Below the pieces are notes generated by a model. That model saw only the letters and a program-made list of their open reading frames with translations, made no database searches and was not told the origin of the DNA. DNA of 64,000 nucleotides from JAPOXR01 sp964291445 (GTDB lineage Bacteria > Pseudomonadota > Alphaproteobacteria > Rhodobacterales > Rhodobacteraceae), in the NCBI GenBank assembly GCA_964291445.2, contig OZ219863.1, positions 434,001-498,000 of the forward strand. Direction: 5' to 3'. Positions 1 through 7,974 of this stretch are shown here, in pieces (the first letter of the stretch is position 1; the number at the start of each line of letters is the position of its first letter). Made by a program: the position numbers and the translations under genes.

Positions 1-499
1 GAAGCGCCGCTGACACCAACCCGCGGGTATCGCCGCCGACCGCCTCGGCAGCGGCCAGCACCGCCAGCAACCGGTCGGCAACCGGCCCCTCACTGTCCCG
101 GGCCGCCGACATCATGGCCTCGAGCACGGCACGGCCGGTCAGCATGTTGCCTGCAACCACCAATCCATCGCCGCAGGCATGGCCGGCAAAGGCGATGCTG
201 TCCTCGCCGGTGAAACTCCCGGTGGAACCTTGCGGGTCCAGGGCGATGATCTGGCGATGCCCGCGGCCAGGGTCCGGTTGAATGACATTCGCGATCGCCG
301 TTTCGGCATCGGCGCCGCCATGCATCTGGCGCAGGGCCTCGTCGCGCCAGAAGGTGCTGGGGGCCGTTCCCTGGGATGCCACCAATCCCGATTCAATGTC
401 GCCGCGCAACACCCAGCCGCCCACGCACAGGCTGCCGGTAGCGGCAGCGGCGGCAAAGACGCCGGTCTCGCGGTCATGCATCAGAATCGAATAGGTCAT
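1..499 (-). CDS. DUF1028 family protein (3' end outside window)
   Basis: Reading leftward from the ATG at 499 gives 166 codons without a stop, running off the window edge, so the C-terminus is missing. The protein opens MTYSILMHDRETG and continues with a GSLCVGGWVLRGD stretch, an SQGTAPSTFWRDEAL stretch and a VVAGNMLTG motif, which together are the hallmark of the DUF1028 family. From established knowledge this family has an Ntn-hydrolase-like fold, but no reaction is firmly assigned. It is divergent from the peptide-type ABC operon starting at 599, an arrangement that suggests a hydrolase acting on an imported peptide or amide; that is inference. The start is the first ATG and agrees with the short conserved N-terminus of the family. 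Confidence 0.85.
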   Translation of the reverse strand, partial: MTYSILMHDRETGVFAAAAATGSLCVGGWVLRGDIESGLVASQGTAPSTFWRDEALRQMHGGADAETAIANVIQPDPGRGHRQIIALDPQGSTGSFTGEDSIAFAGHACGDGLVVAGNMLTGRAVLEAMMSAARDSEGPVADRLLAVLAAAEAVGGDTRGLVSAAL

Positions 500-535
500 G
501 CCGGCACTCCTGTAACATTCCTGTTGAATTTGTCA

Positions 536-570
536 TGATAATTTGGGAAGAAGCAATTGATAATGATAAT
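536..570. promoter_or_regulatory. Triplicate TGATAAT in divergent intergenic region
   Basis: The AT-rich gap between the DUF1028 gene and the ABC operon contains the heptamer TGATAAT three times (536-542, 558-564, 564-570). They could be -10-like elements or a binding site for a regulator of the operon starting at 599. Only the repetition is seen; function is inference. Confidence 0.25.
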
Positions 571-598
571 TCCGACCAGTTACGAAGAGGATCATCCA

Positions 599-2173
599 AT
601 GACATATCCGGAAATGACTCGCCGTGTATTGCTGGCCGCATCGACGGCAGCAGTTCTCGGTCTCGGGGCGGTCACGGCCCCGGCCCAATCTCCCGAAGAC
701 GTGCTGATCGTCGGCCAGATTGCCGAACCGAAGGCGCTTGATCCGGCCGCGGTGACGGCAGTGAACGACTTTCGCATCCTGATGAATGTCTTCGACGGGT
801 TGGTGCGCTACAAGGATGGCACGCTCGAGGTCGAGGCAGCATTGGCGACCGACTGGACCATCAGCGATGATGGCACCGTCTATACGTTTTCACTGCGCGA
901 CGGGGTGAAATTCCACGACGGCTCCGGCTTCAACGCCGACGCGGTGAAGTTCAATTTCGACCGGATGCTTGATGAAGGCCATCCGTATCACGACACCGGA
1001 CCCTTCCCGCTATCCTTCTTCTTTTCGGCAGTGAACTCGGTCGATGTGGTTGATCCGATGACCGTGCAATTCACCCTGAACGCGCCCTACGCGCCGTTCC
1101 TGTCGAACCTGGCCTATCCGACCGGACTGATCGTCTCCCCGGCCTCGGTAGAAACCCATGGCTCGGAGGTCGGACGCAATCCCTCCGGCACCGGTGCATT
1201 CAAGTTCGTCGAGTGGCGCTCGAACGAGGCGGTCGTGGTCGAGGCCAACCCCGATCACTGGGATGGCCCCCCGTCACTTCAGACGGTGGTGTTCCGTCCG
1301 ATCACGGATGCCAACACCCGGACGGCCGAAATGCTGGCGGGCGGAATTGACCTGATGGTCGAGGTGCCGCCGGTCTCGCTGTCGGAATTCCAGGGCGACG
1401 CTTTCACGATTCACGAACAGGCAGGTCCCCATGTCTGGTTCCTCATCCTGAACGCCAAGGAAGGGCCCTTTGCCGATGTCCGCGTCCGGCAGGCGGCAAA
1501 CTACGCGATCAACAAGGAGGCCATCGTCAATGATGTGCTGGAAGGCACGGCTGCCGTCGCCGCCGGCCCGACTCCGCCGGCATTTGCCTGGGCCTACAAC
1601 GAGGCCCTGGAGCCGTACCCCCATGATCCCGACAAGGCCCGCGCATTGATTGCCGAGGCCGGGGCCGACGGTGCCAAGCTGACCTTCTATGTCACCGAAG
1701 GCGGGTCGGGCATGCTGGACCCGGTTGCCATGGGCACCGCCATCCAGGCCGACCTGCAGGCAGTGGGGCTTGAGGTCGCCATCGAGACCTATGAATGGAA
1801 CACCTTCCTCGGCCAGGTGAACCCGGGTCTCGAGGGCAAGGCCGACATGGCGGAAATGGCCTGGATGACCAATGATCCCGACACGCTGCCATTCCTGGCG
1901 CTCAGGACCGAAGCCTGGCCGGACAAGGGCGGGTTCAACTCGGGCTACTACTCCAACCCCGCCGTTGACGAACTCCTGGAAGCCGCCCGGGCCTCGACCG
2001 ACCAGGACGAACGTGCCCGCCTCTACAAGGAAATGCAGGTGATCGTGCAAGAGGACGCACCCTGGGTCTTCGTTGCCAACTGGAAGCAGAACGCCGTTTC
2101 CTCCGACCGGGTCGGCAACTTCTCGCTCCAGCCGTCATTCTTCCTCCTGCTTGACGAGGTCACCAAGAAGTAA
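599..2173 (+). CDS. ABC transporter substrate-binding protein, family 5 (DppA/OppA type)
   Basis: A 524-residue periplasmic binding protein for a peptide-like or nickel-type ABC importer. The N-terminus has a basic MTRR segment and a hydrophobic stretch ending near APAQ, a signal peptide that could be Sec- or Tat-dependent. Family 5 hallmarks are visible: LATDWTISDDGTVYTFSLRDGVKFHDG near residues 95-120, NADAVKFNFDR, and a late DADKARALIAEAG-like repeat region. An upstream in-frame ATG at 557 exists, but the ATG at 599 has AGAGG 8 nt ahead and puts the signal peptide at the N-terminus, so it is preferred. It heads an operon with two permeases and two ATPases (2235-6015). The ligand cannot be told from sequence; di- or oligopeptides are the default guess. 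Confidence 0.9.
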   Translation: MTYPEMTRRVLLAASTAAVLGLGAVTAPAQSPEDVLIVGQIAEPKALDPAAVTAVNDFRILMNVFDGLVRYKDGTLEVEAALATDWTISDDGTVYTFSLRDGVKFHDGSGFNADAVKFNFDRMLDEGHPYHDTGPFPLSFFFSAVNSVDVVDPMTVQFTLNAPYAPFLSNLAYPTGLIVSPASVETHGSEVGRNPSGTGAFKFVEWRSNEAVVVEANPDHWDGPPSLQTVVFRPITDANTRTAEMLAGGIDLMVEVPPVSLSEFQGDAFTIHEQAGPHVWFLILNAKEGPFADVRVRQAANYAINKEAIVNDVLEGTAAVAAGPTPPAFAWAYNEALEPYPHDPDKARALIAEAGADGAKLTFYVTEGGSGMLDPVAMGTAIQADLQAVGLEVAIETYEWNTFLGQVNPGLEGKADMAEMAWMTNDPDTLPFLALRTEAWPDKGGFNSGYYSNPAVDELLEAARASTDQDERARLYKEMQVIVQEDAPWVFVANWKQNAVSSDRVGNFSLQPSFFLLLDEVTKK

Positions 2174-2180
2174 GCACTAT

Positions 2181-2212
2181 GGGCAGTCGCGGCGCAGGCG
2201 CCGCGACTGCCC
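2181..2212. terminator. Strong hairpin between binding protein and permease genes
   Basis: A perfect 15-bp stem (GGGCAGTCGCGGCGC and its complement, 2-nt spacer) lies 7 nt after the binding-protein stop. There is no T-tract, so it probably acts as an attenuator or 3' mRNA stabiliser, giving more binding protein than permease. This is a common arrangement in importer operons. Confidence 0.6.
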
Positions 2213-2234
2213 AACCTGTCCCCCGGGAGCGTGA

Positions 2235-3182
2235 ATGGCGGGCTATATTCTCAAGCGGCTTGTCTCGGCCATCCCGGTGCTCCTGGGCATCTCCATCATC
2301 GTTTTCCTGATCATGGCCATGATTCCCGGTGACCCGGCGACGGCCATCCTCGGCTCTTACGCCACCCCGGAAAACGTCGAGAAGCTGAACCGCGACCTTG
2401 GTCTCGACAAGCCCCTTGTGCAACGGTACTTCATCTGGCTCGGCAATTTGCTCCAGGGTGATTTCGGTCGATCATTCTCGCTGAACCGTGACGTGCTCGA
2501 CGAAATCCTGGAGCGGTTCAACGCCACGCTTCTTCTTGCCGGCACCTCCTTCGTCATCTGTTCCCTTCTCGGTGTTGCCGCTGGCACCATTTCGGCCGCC
2601 CGGCAATACGGCCTGGCCGACAAGGCAATCACCTTCACGGTACTCCTGGGCATATCGATCCCGTCATTCTTCCTCGGAATGATGATGATCCTCGCCTTTT
2701 CGGTCAATCTGCGCTGGTTCCCGGTATCGGGCATGTGGCCGATCTACGGGGCACGCGACCTGTCAGCGCTGATCAGCCACCTGGCATTGCCGGCCATGGC
2801 ACTTGCGGTCGTCGCCACCGGCGTCATTGCCCGCCTGTCGCGGTCGGCCATGCTGGAGGTGTTGCGCCAGGACTTCATTCGCACCGCCCGCGCCAAGGGC
2901 GTCCATGAACGCAGCGTCATCTGGCGGCATGCGCTTCGGGCGGCAATGGTCAGCATCATCCCGGTGCTGGGCGTGCAGGCCGGATTCGTCCTCTCCGGTG
3001 CGGTCTACGTGGAGATCGTATTTCAATGGCCCGGGGTCGGCCGGATGCTGGTCGATGCCATCCTGACGCGCGATATCCTCCTGGTGCAGGGCGGGGTGGT
3101 TTTCGTTGCCGCATGCTACGTCATGTTCAACCTCGTGGTGGATTTGGCGCAGAGCCTGCTTGATCCGAGGATCAAGGTTTGA
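2235..3182 (+). CDS. ABC transporter permease, DppB/OppB type
   Basis: A 315-residue inner-membrane permease, the usual length for this family. It begins MAGYILKRLVSAIPVLLGISIIVFLIM, the classic first membrane helix of DppB proteins, followed by a periplasmic region (RDLGLDKPLVQRYFIWL) and about five further helices. The conserved EAA loop reads EVLRQDFIRTARAKGV around residues 213-228. It pairs with the second permease encoded immediately downstream, whose TTG start overlaps this stop codon (TTGA, 3179-3182), implying translational coupling. The hairpin just upstream separates it from the binding-protein gene. Confidence 0.92.
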   Translation: MAGYILKRLVSAIPVLLGISIIVFLIMAMIPGDPATAILGSYATPENVEKLNRDLGLDKPLVQRYFIWLGNLLQGDFGRSFSLNRDVLDEILERFNATLLLAGTSFVICSLLGVAAGTISAARQYGLADKAITFTVLLGISIPSFFLGMMMILAFSVNLRWFPVSGMWPIYGARDLSALISHLALPAMALAVVATGVIARLSRSAMLEVLRQDFIRTARAKGVHERSVIWRHALRAAMVSIIPVLGVQAGFVLSGAVYVEIVFQWPGVGRMLVDAILTRDILLVQGGVVFVAACYVMFNLVVDLAQSLLDPRIKV

Positions 3183-5062
3183 GTTTACTGGGCCTGCTGG
3201 CCCGCAACCGGCTGGCACTCGCCGGCCTGGTGGTCATGCTGATCATCATCGTGCTGGCACTGGTCACGCCGCTCCTGCCATTGGCCGACCCGGACGTGAC
3301 GAACACCGCCAACAGGTTCAAGCGCCCCCTGGAGGATGGCACCATCCTGGGCACCGATCATCTTGGTCGGGACCTTCTCAGCCGACTGTTCTGGGGCAGC
3401 AGGTTGTCACTTGCCGTGGGTTTCGCCTCTGCCCTGATCGCCGCCACCATCGGTTCTGCCATCGGGATCATTGCCGGCTTCTACGGTGGCCGAACCGACA
3501 ATGTCATCATGCGCGGCGTCGATATGTTGATGGCCTTTCCCTATATCCTGCTCGCACTGGCAATCGTTGCTGCCCTCGGCCCCGGCCTGGTCAACGCATT
3601 GATCGCCGTGGCCGCGGTCAATGTTCCGTTTTTCGCCCGCAACATCCGGGGTGTGACCGTCGGCATCGCCCACAGGGAATTTGTCGATGCGGCACGATTG
3701 TCGGGAATGGGCGATGCGCGGATCATCCTCACCGAGGTGCTGCCCAATGTGGTACCGGTCATCGTCATCGCCATGTCCACCACCGTTGGCTGGATGATCC
3801 TCGAGACCGCCGGTTTGTCGTTTCTCGGGCTTGGCAGCCAGCCGCCGCAGGCCGATCTTGGCTCGATGCTGGGCGAGGCCCGCTCAGCCCTCATCACCAA
3901 CCCGCATACCTCCGTGGTGCCGGGCGCAATGATCCTGGTCATCGTCATGTCGATCAACCTGCTGGGCGACGGCATCCGTGATGCGCTGGACCCCCGACTG
4001 CGATCTGGCACGCTGAGTCGGTCGATGCCCAGCACCCTGGTCAGGCGCAAGACGCCCTCCCCTCCCGCGGCAGGGAGTTCGGCGCTGCTGACCTTAAGCG
4101 GCCTGAAGACCGAGTTCCACACCAGTGGCCGCGTCCACAAGGCAGTGGACGGCGTCGACCTGGTCGTGAACCCGGGGGAGTGTGTCGGCATCATCGGGGA
4201 GAGCGGCTCGGGCAAATCGGTAACCGCGCTTTCGGTGATGCGGCTGGTTGCCTCACCGCCTGGCGTGATCACCGGCGGTTCGGTGCATTATGCCGGGCAG
4301 GATTTGGTCGGGGCCAGGTATGAAACACTTCGCCGCCTGCGTGGTAGCCGCGTGGCCTATGTCTTTCAGGATCCACTATCCACCCTGCACCCGCTCTATA
4401 CCGTGGGCGCGCAACTGATCGAGGCCATCCGAACTCACCGCCCGATGCCGATGGCCCGGGCCCGCAAACAGGCCATCGGGCTACTCGATTCCGTACGAAT
4501 CCCGAATGCGGAGGAGCGCTTCGACGGCTACCCGCACGAATTGTCGGGCGGCATGCGGCAGCGGGTCGGCATCGCAGTCGCATTGGCAAATGACCCGGAA
4601 CTGATCATCGCCGACGAGCCTACCACCGCTCTCGACGTCACGGTGCAGGCCCAGATCCTGTCTCTTCTCAGGGATTTGCAACGAGAGCGCGGGCTGGCGA
4701 TCATATTCATCACGCATGATTTTGGCGTCGTCGCCCAACTCTGCAACCGGGTGGCGGTGATGTATGCCGGTCGAATTGTCGAGGAAGGTCCGACTGATGC
4801 CATCCTGAATTCACCGGCGCATCCCTATACGGCCCGATTGATGGCCTGCGTTCCGGAACTCGGGCAAGGCAGGCGCAGGCTCGAAGCAATACCGGGGCTG
4901 CCGCCGGTGCTGGACGGCCTACCTGATGGCTGCGCATTTGCCGAGCGATGCCACAGGGCAAATGATGCCTGCCGCCGCGGCGACATCTCCCTGTCGGCCA
5001 TCGCCGCCCTGCGGGCCGTGCGCTGCATCGATCCCGAAATCTCGGCAACGGGCACAGCCTGA
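3179..5062 (+). CDS. Fused ABC permease (DppC type) and ATPase (DppD type)
   Basis: A 627-residue natural fusion. Residues 1-285 are a DppC-type permease: first helix at about 12-33, a GTDHLGRDLLSRLFWGSRLS motif at 58-77, an EAA loop near 167-180, and a typical ending INLLGDGIRDALDPRLR. A proline/serine-rich linker (about 286-305) leads into a full ATPase. It has Walker A GESGSGKS at 340-347, signature LSGGMRQ at 455-461, Walker B LIIADEP at 485-491, and the C-terminal oligopeptide-type tail with its cysteines (CAFAERC). Start is TTG at 3179 overlapping the previous stop. The following ATPase starts inside this stop codon (TGATG). Such permease-ATPase fusions are known in alphaproteobacterial peptide importers; no stop or frameshift separates the two halves here. 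Confidence 0.9.
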   Translation: MSLLGLLARNRLALAGLVVMLIIIVLALVTPLLPLADPDVTNTANRFKRPLEDGTILGTDHLGRDLLSRLFWGSRLSLAVGFASALIAATIGSAIGIIAGFYGGRTDNVIMRGVDMLMAFPYILLALAIVAALGPGLVNALIAVAAVNVPFFARNIRGVTVGIAHREFVDAARLSGMGDARIILTEVLPNVVPVIVIAMSTTVGWMILETAGLSFLGLGSQPPQADLGSMLGEARSALITNPHTSVVPGAMILVIVMSINLLGDGIRDALDPRLRSGTLSRSMPSTLVRRKTPSPPAAGSSALLTLSGLKTEFHTSGRVHKAVDGVDLVVNPGECVGIIGESGSGKSVTALSVMRLVASPPGVITGGSVHYAGQDLVGARYETLRRLRGSRVAYVFQDPLSTLHPLYTVGAQLIEAIRTHRPMPMARARKQAIGLLDSVRIPNAEERFDGYPHELSGGMRQRVGIAVALANDPELIIADEPTTALDVTVQAQILSLLRDLQRERGLAIIFITHDFGVVAQLCNRVAVMYAGRIVEEGPTDAILNSPAHPYTARLMACVPELGQGRRRLEAIPGLPPVLDGLPDGCAFAERCHRANDACRRGDISLSAIAALRAVRCIDPEISATGTA

Positions 5063-6015
5063 TGTCTGCCGCTCTCGAAATCACCGGGCTCTGCAAGAAC
5101 TTCCCCGTCGGCAAGCGGTTCATCGGACCGCCGCGGGCCGTCGTGCGTGCGGTTCAACCTCTCACGCTGACGGTCGGCAAGGGTGAGACGTTGGGCATCG
5201 TCGGCGAGTCAGGTTGTGGCAAGACGACCCTGGCGAGGATGCTGGTTGGGCTCCTGGAGCCAAGCGGAGGCCGGATCAGGATCGAGGGGGAGCCCCTGGA
5301 CACAGCCGACCCGGCCGATTTCGGCAAACGGATCCAGTACGTGTTCCAGGATCCGGCAAGCAGCCTCAATCCCAGGAAGACCATCCGCCAGATCATGGAG
5401 GCACCGCTCAGGCACCTGCACCGCATGCCGCCGGAAGCCCGTGCCGAACGCATCGCCGAGATCTTCGCCGCCGTGAATTTGCGCCCGGAGTTTCTCGACC
5501 GCTATCCGCACGAGTTTTCCGGCGGCCAGGCCCAGAGAATCGTCATTGCCCGGGCGCTGGCAGCCGATGCACGCATCCTCATCCTCGATGAGCCGGTCTC
5601 GGCGCTCGACGTGTCGGTCCAGGCGCAGGTGCTGAACCTGCTGGCCGATCTCAGGGAAAAATTCGATCTCACCTATCTCTTCATCAGCCACGACCTGGCC
5701 GTGGTCGAGACGATCTGCGACCGCATTGCCGTCCTCTATTTCGGATCGGTGGTGGAGATCGGACCAGCCAGGGAGATATTCGTCAGACCCCGTCATCCCT
5801 ACACCAAACTTCTGGCCGACAGCGCGCCTGTCGTCGGCCGTCCGCTGACAACCCCTGAAGGGCGCGAGGTCGAATTGCCTGATCCGCATCATCCGCCGCA
5901 TGGCTGCGCCTTCCGCGCCCGCTGTTCACGAGCCAGCGAGGAGTGCGCCCGCAAGCGCCCCGAACTGGCCAGTGACGGGCCAGATCAGATGGTTGCATGC
6001 TTCAATCCGCTTTGA
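5062..6015 (+). CDS. ABC transporter ATP-binding protein, DppF/OppF type
   Basis: A 317-residue cytoplasmic ATPase, the second nucleotide-binding subunit of the peptide-type importer. Walker A GESGCGKTT is at 48-56, the Q-loop sits in YVFQDPASSLNPR, the signature is FSGGQAQR, and Walker B is ILILDEPVSALDVS. The C-terminal tail has the paired cysteines seen in OppD/F proteins (GCAFRARC). The ATG overlaps the preceding stop by one base, so the gene is the last member of the 599-6015 operon. No terminator-like hairpin is obvious right after the stop. Confidence 0.92.
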   Translation: MSAALEITGLCKNFPVGKRFIGPPRAVVRAVQPLTLTVGKGETLGIVGESGCGKTTLARMLVGLLEPSGGRIRIEGEPLDTADPADFGKRIQYVFQDPASSLNPRKTIRQIMEAPLRHLHRMPPEARAERIAEIFAAVNLRPEFLDRYPHEFSGGQAQRIVIARALAADARILILDEPVSALDVSVQAQVLNLLADLREKFDLTYLFISHDLAVVETICDRIAVLYFGSVVEIGPAREIFVRPRHPYTKLLADSAPVVGRPLTTPEGREVELPDPHHPPHGCAFRARCSRASEECARKRPELASDGPDQMVACFNPL

Positions 6016-6313
6016 CGTTGCCGGTCCGACCTGCCGCACCACGATCACGGCAAGGGACCGGAAAACGCACCTTCGGGACCGATCAGGCCCGCAAGCACGC
6101 TCCATGACAGATCGCGAACCGGTTCGGCCCTGTCGCGAGATGGGCAATTCGCTGTCTGCGGAAACCGCAAATCCTCGCCGGAATGTTTGATCTACGGAGC
6201 GGCAATCCAGCGTCAATCAGGCCGCCTACTGGCATGGCATCGGCGGGAATTCCTCCGACAATGAACTGAAGTCCAACTGATCAGTGCTGAAACAGGAACA
6301 GCCCGCGTCCCGG
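6016..6313. other. Intergenic, no gene seen
   Basis: About 300 bases between two convergent genes (peptide ABC operon and the Fic gene). Short open frames are present but lack a Shine-Dalgarno sequence or recognisable motifs. I see nothing in it. Confidence 0.5.
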
Positions 6314-7321
6314 TCACATGCTGAATGAGGGCCCGTCATCTTCCGGCGGGTGGTAGACGCCGTTGGAGGTCGTGCCACCATTGCCATGCCGGTAATGGGT
6401 TCGGCCACGCAGGATCAAATTGGCCCTGGCGGTGGCAGCATCGGACCGCTGCTGGGCCAGGTTCCCCAGATAGGTCACGAAGATGGGAAAGTCGCCCGCA
6501 TCCGCCGCTTCAAGAGCGGTGATATAGTCGAGCTTGTTCTGCGCCGGGATCACCGGCGGGAACTCGCCGGCCCTGGCATAGGCCCAGGCCATCAGCATGC
6601 GGGATACCCGTCCATTGCCATCCTGGAAGGGGTGGATGCGCACGAATTCATGGTGCAGCCAGGCGGCCTCGAGCTCCGGGGCCAGATCCAGCCCGACATG
6701 ACCCGCATGGAATTCGAGGAATCGCTCGATCTCGGTCTGCACCTGCCCGGGCGGGCAGTATTCATGCTCGAAGCCGTCGGCCCGCATCGGGTTGTTGGGC
6801 CTGATCTTCCACGCGCCCCTCCTGAGCGTGAGCTCGATCCGGTTACCGAACTGGTCAATGCCGTGAGCGGATGCCTGGTGGCGGGTCAGCAGCGCGTGCC
6901 ATTCCTTGATCGCCGAGGATGTGAGCGGCCGTTCGTCCTTCACATGGGCAAACAGCATCTCCAGCGCTGCCTCCTGGTCCTCCAAGAGGCCTCTGAGCGT
7001 GTGGTCACCGATGCCGCCGATCGAGTGGGCGCCCCGCACCCCCTCGAAGCCCTCGGTGACCAGGGTTTCGGTTACGCCGCGGCGCAGGAGATAGAGGCCC
7101 TCGATCTGTCCGGTCTCGATGGCAAAGGCCCGCCTCTGCTCCCGGAGCCAGATATCCATTGCGGACCGGTCGAAGGCCGGGTTTTCGAGTTTCTGGCGGG
7201 CATGGCGCCAACGGCTGGCGGCCTGGCGAGCGCCGTCATGCTGCAATTGACGGTACTCCGGTGCGAGGTCACGCACCCGCCGCCAGATGGCTCCGATCGG
7301 TTTTTGAATCGTGTCATTCAT
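6314..7321 (-). CDS. Fic domain protein with N-terminal inhibitory motif (class II)
   Basis: A 335-residue Fic-domain protein, a predicted AMP-transferase that modifies hydroxyl side chains on target proteins. The catalytic loop HPFQDGNGR is at 230-238 with the essential His at 230. An inhibitory motif of the (S/T)xxxE(G/N) type, TGQIEG, is at residues 70-75, N-terminal to the Fic core, which classifies it as an auto-inhibited class II Fic protein. The open frame extends further upstream, but the ATG at 7321 has GAGG close ahead and gives a natural N-terminus. It has no antitoxin gene next to it, as expected if inhibition is internal. Target unknown. Confidence 0.88.
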   Translation of the reverse strand: MNDTIQKPIGAIWRRVRDLAPEYRQLQHDGARQAASRWRHARQKLENPAFDRSAMDIWLREQRRAFAIETGQIEGLYLLRRGVTETLVTEGFEGVRGAHSIGGIGDHTLRGLLEDQEAALEMLFAHVKDERPLTSSAIKEWHALLTRHQASAHGIDQFGNRIELTLRRGAWKIRPNNPMRADGFEHEYCPPGQVQTEIERFLEFHAGHVGLDLAPELEAAWLHHEFVRIHPFQDGNGRVSRMLMAWAYARAGEFPPVIPAQNKLDYITALEAADAGDFPIFVTYLGNLAQQRSDAATARANLILRGRTHYRHGNGGTTSNGVYHPPEDDGPSFSM

Positions 7322-7629
7322 GGCCTCTACATAAGTATCGAGTCGGCATCGGGCAAGCGGGGTTGCTGGCCGGAGGCTCACCGCTCCCCTGACTTGGCAC
7401 CCCCGGAGCCAAGCCCCGGCAACACGTCTGCTGCATAGCCCGAATTGCCGGTCAGTGCTCGGCACACGGGATGACATCGCCTGATCACGCCCTGGTTGGC
7501 AACGGTGACTGGTCGCCGGCCTGAACATGAGAGCGGTCATGAGCCCCGGCGCTTCATTCCTGGCTGGATGACCGATCCTCATGACTCGCAGCTGAATTCG
7601 GAATTGTTGGTGTCGGGGAGTCATTCTGT

Positions 7630-7677
7630 CGCCAAAATTTTGGTCTCGATTCCGGATAACTGTCCAAATTTTTGGCG
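7630..7677. promoter_or_regulatory. Pair of inverted palindromic sites upstream of amt
   Basis: The perfect palindrome CCAAAATTTTGG (7632-7643) and the near-palindrome CCAAATTTTTGG (7664-7675) face each other, with the flanking CG mirrored: CGCCAAAATTTTGG and, 32 bases further, CCAAATTTTTGGCG. Such paired dyads are typical of operator sites. They lie about 300 bases before amt. The binding protein is unknown. Confidence 0.45.
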
Positions 7678-7754
7678 TTTTCCGGATTTGAAGCCCGTCA
7701 GGCGACCGCAAATATTGCCGCGGTGCAGCAGCCGGGAATAGCTTGACGGCGGCC

Positions 7755-7769
7755 TGGCACGCGTCGGGC
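7755..7769 (+). promoter_or_regulatory. Possible sigma-54-type -24/-12 element
   Basis: TGGCAC followed by a GC dinucleotide at the required GG-N10-GC spacing lies about 205 bases before amt. The -24 half matches the consensus; the -12 half (GGGC instead of TTGC) is imperfect. Sigma-54/NtrC control of amt genes is well established, which is the reason for listing it. Confidence 0.22.
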
Positions 7770-7974
7770 CTCGGCGTCCAACGGCAACAACCGGCCGGGC
7801 CCGTGGGTACACGGACCAGAATACGAACGGCCGAGGAGGGCGAGATCATCTCCCCTGATTCCGGAGCCGGATATTCGACCGCGGACCGGATCCTGGATCC
7901 GGCATGCGAGCGAGTCCGGGTGCACGCCGATGCAAATCACAGCAGCTCAATTTGAGCCGGAAAGGGACAGGACA

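Larger units (their letters stand above)
7322..7974. other. Long intergenic region upstream of amt
   Basis: About 650 bases between the Fic gene (minus) and amt (plus). I find no convincing gene. It holds two inverted palindromic sites (7630-7677) and a possible sigma-54-like element (7755-7769), listed separately. Confidence 0.5.

Noticed and set aside
3106..3981. Plus-strand 291-codon frame overlapping the DppC-type permease
   Set aside because: Arginine/histidine/proline-rich alternative frame of the permease-ATPase fusion.
6350..7438. Plus-strand frame of 362 codons over the Fic gene
   Set aside because: Antisense shadow of the Fic protein, which has an intact HPFxDGNGR motif.
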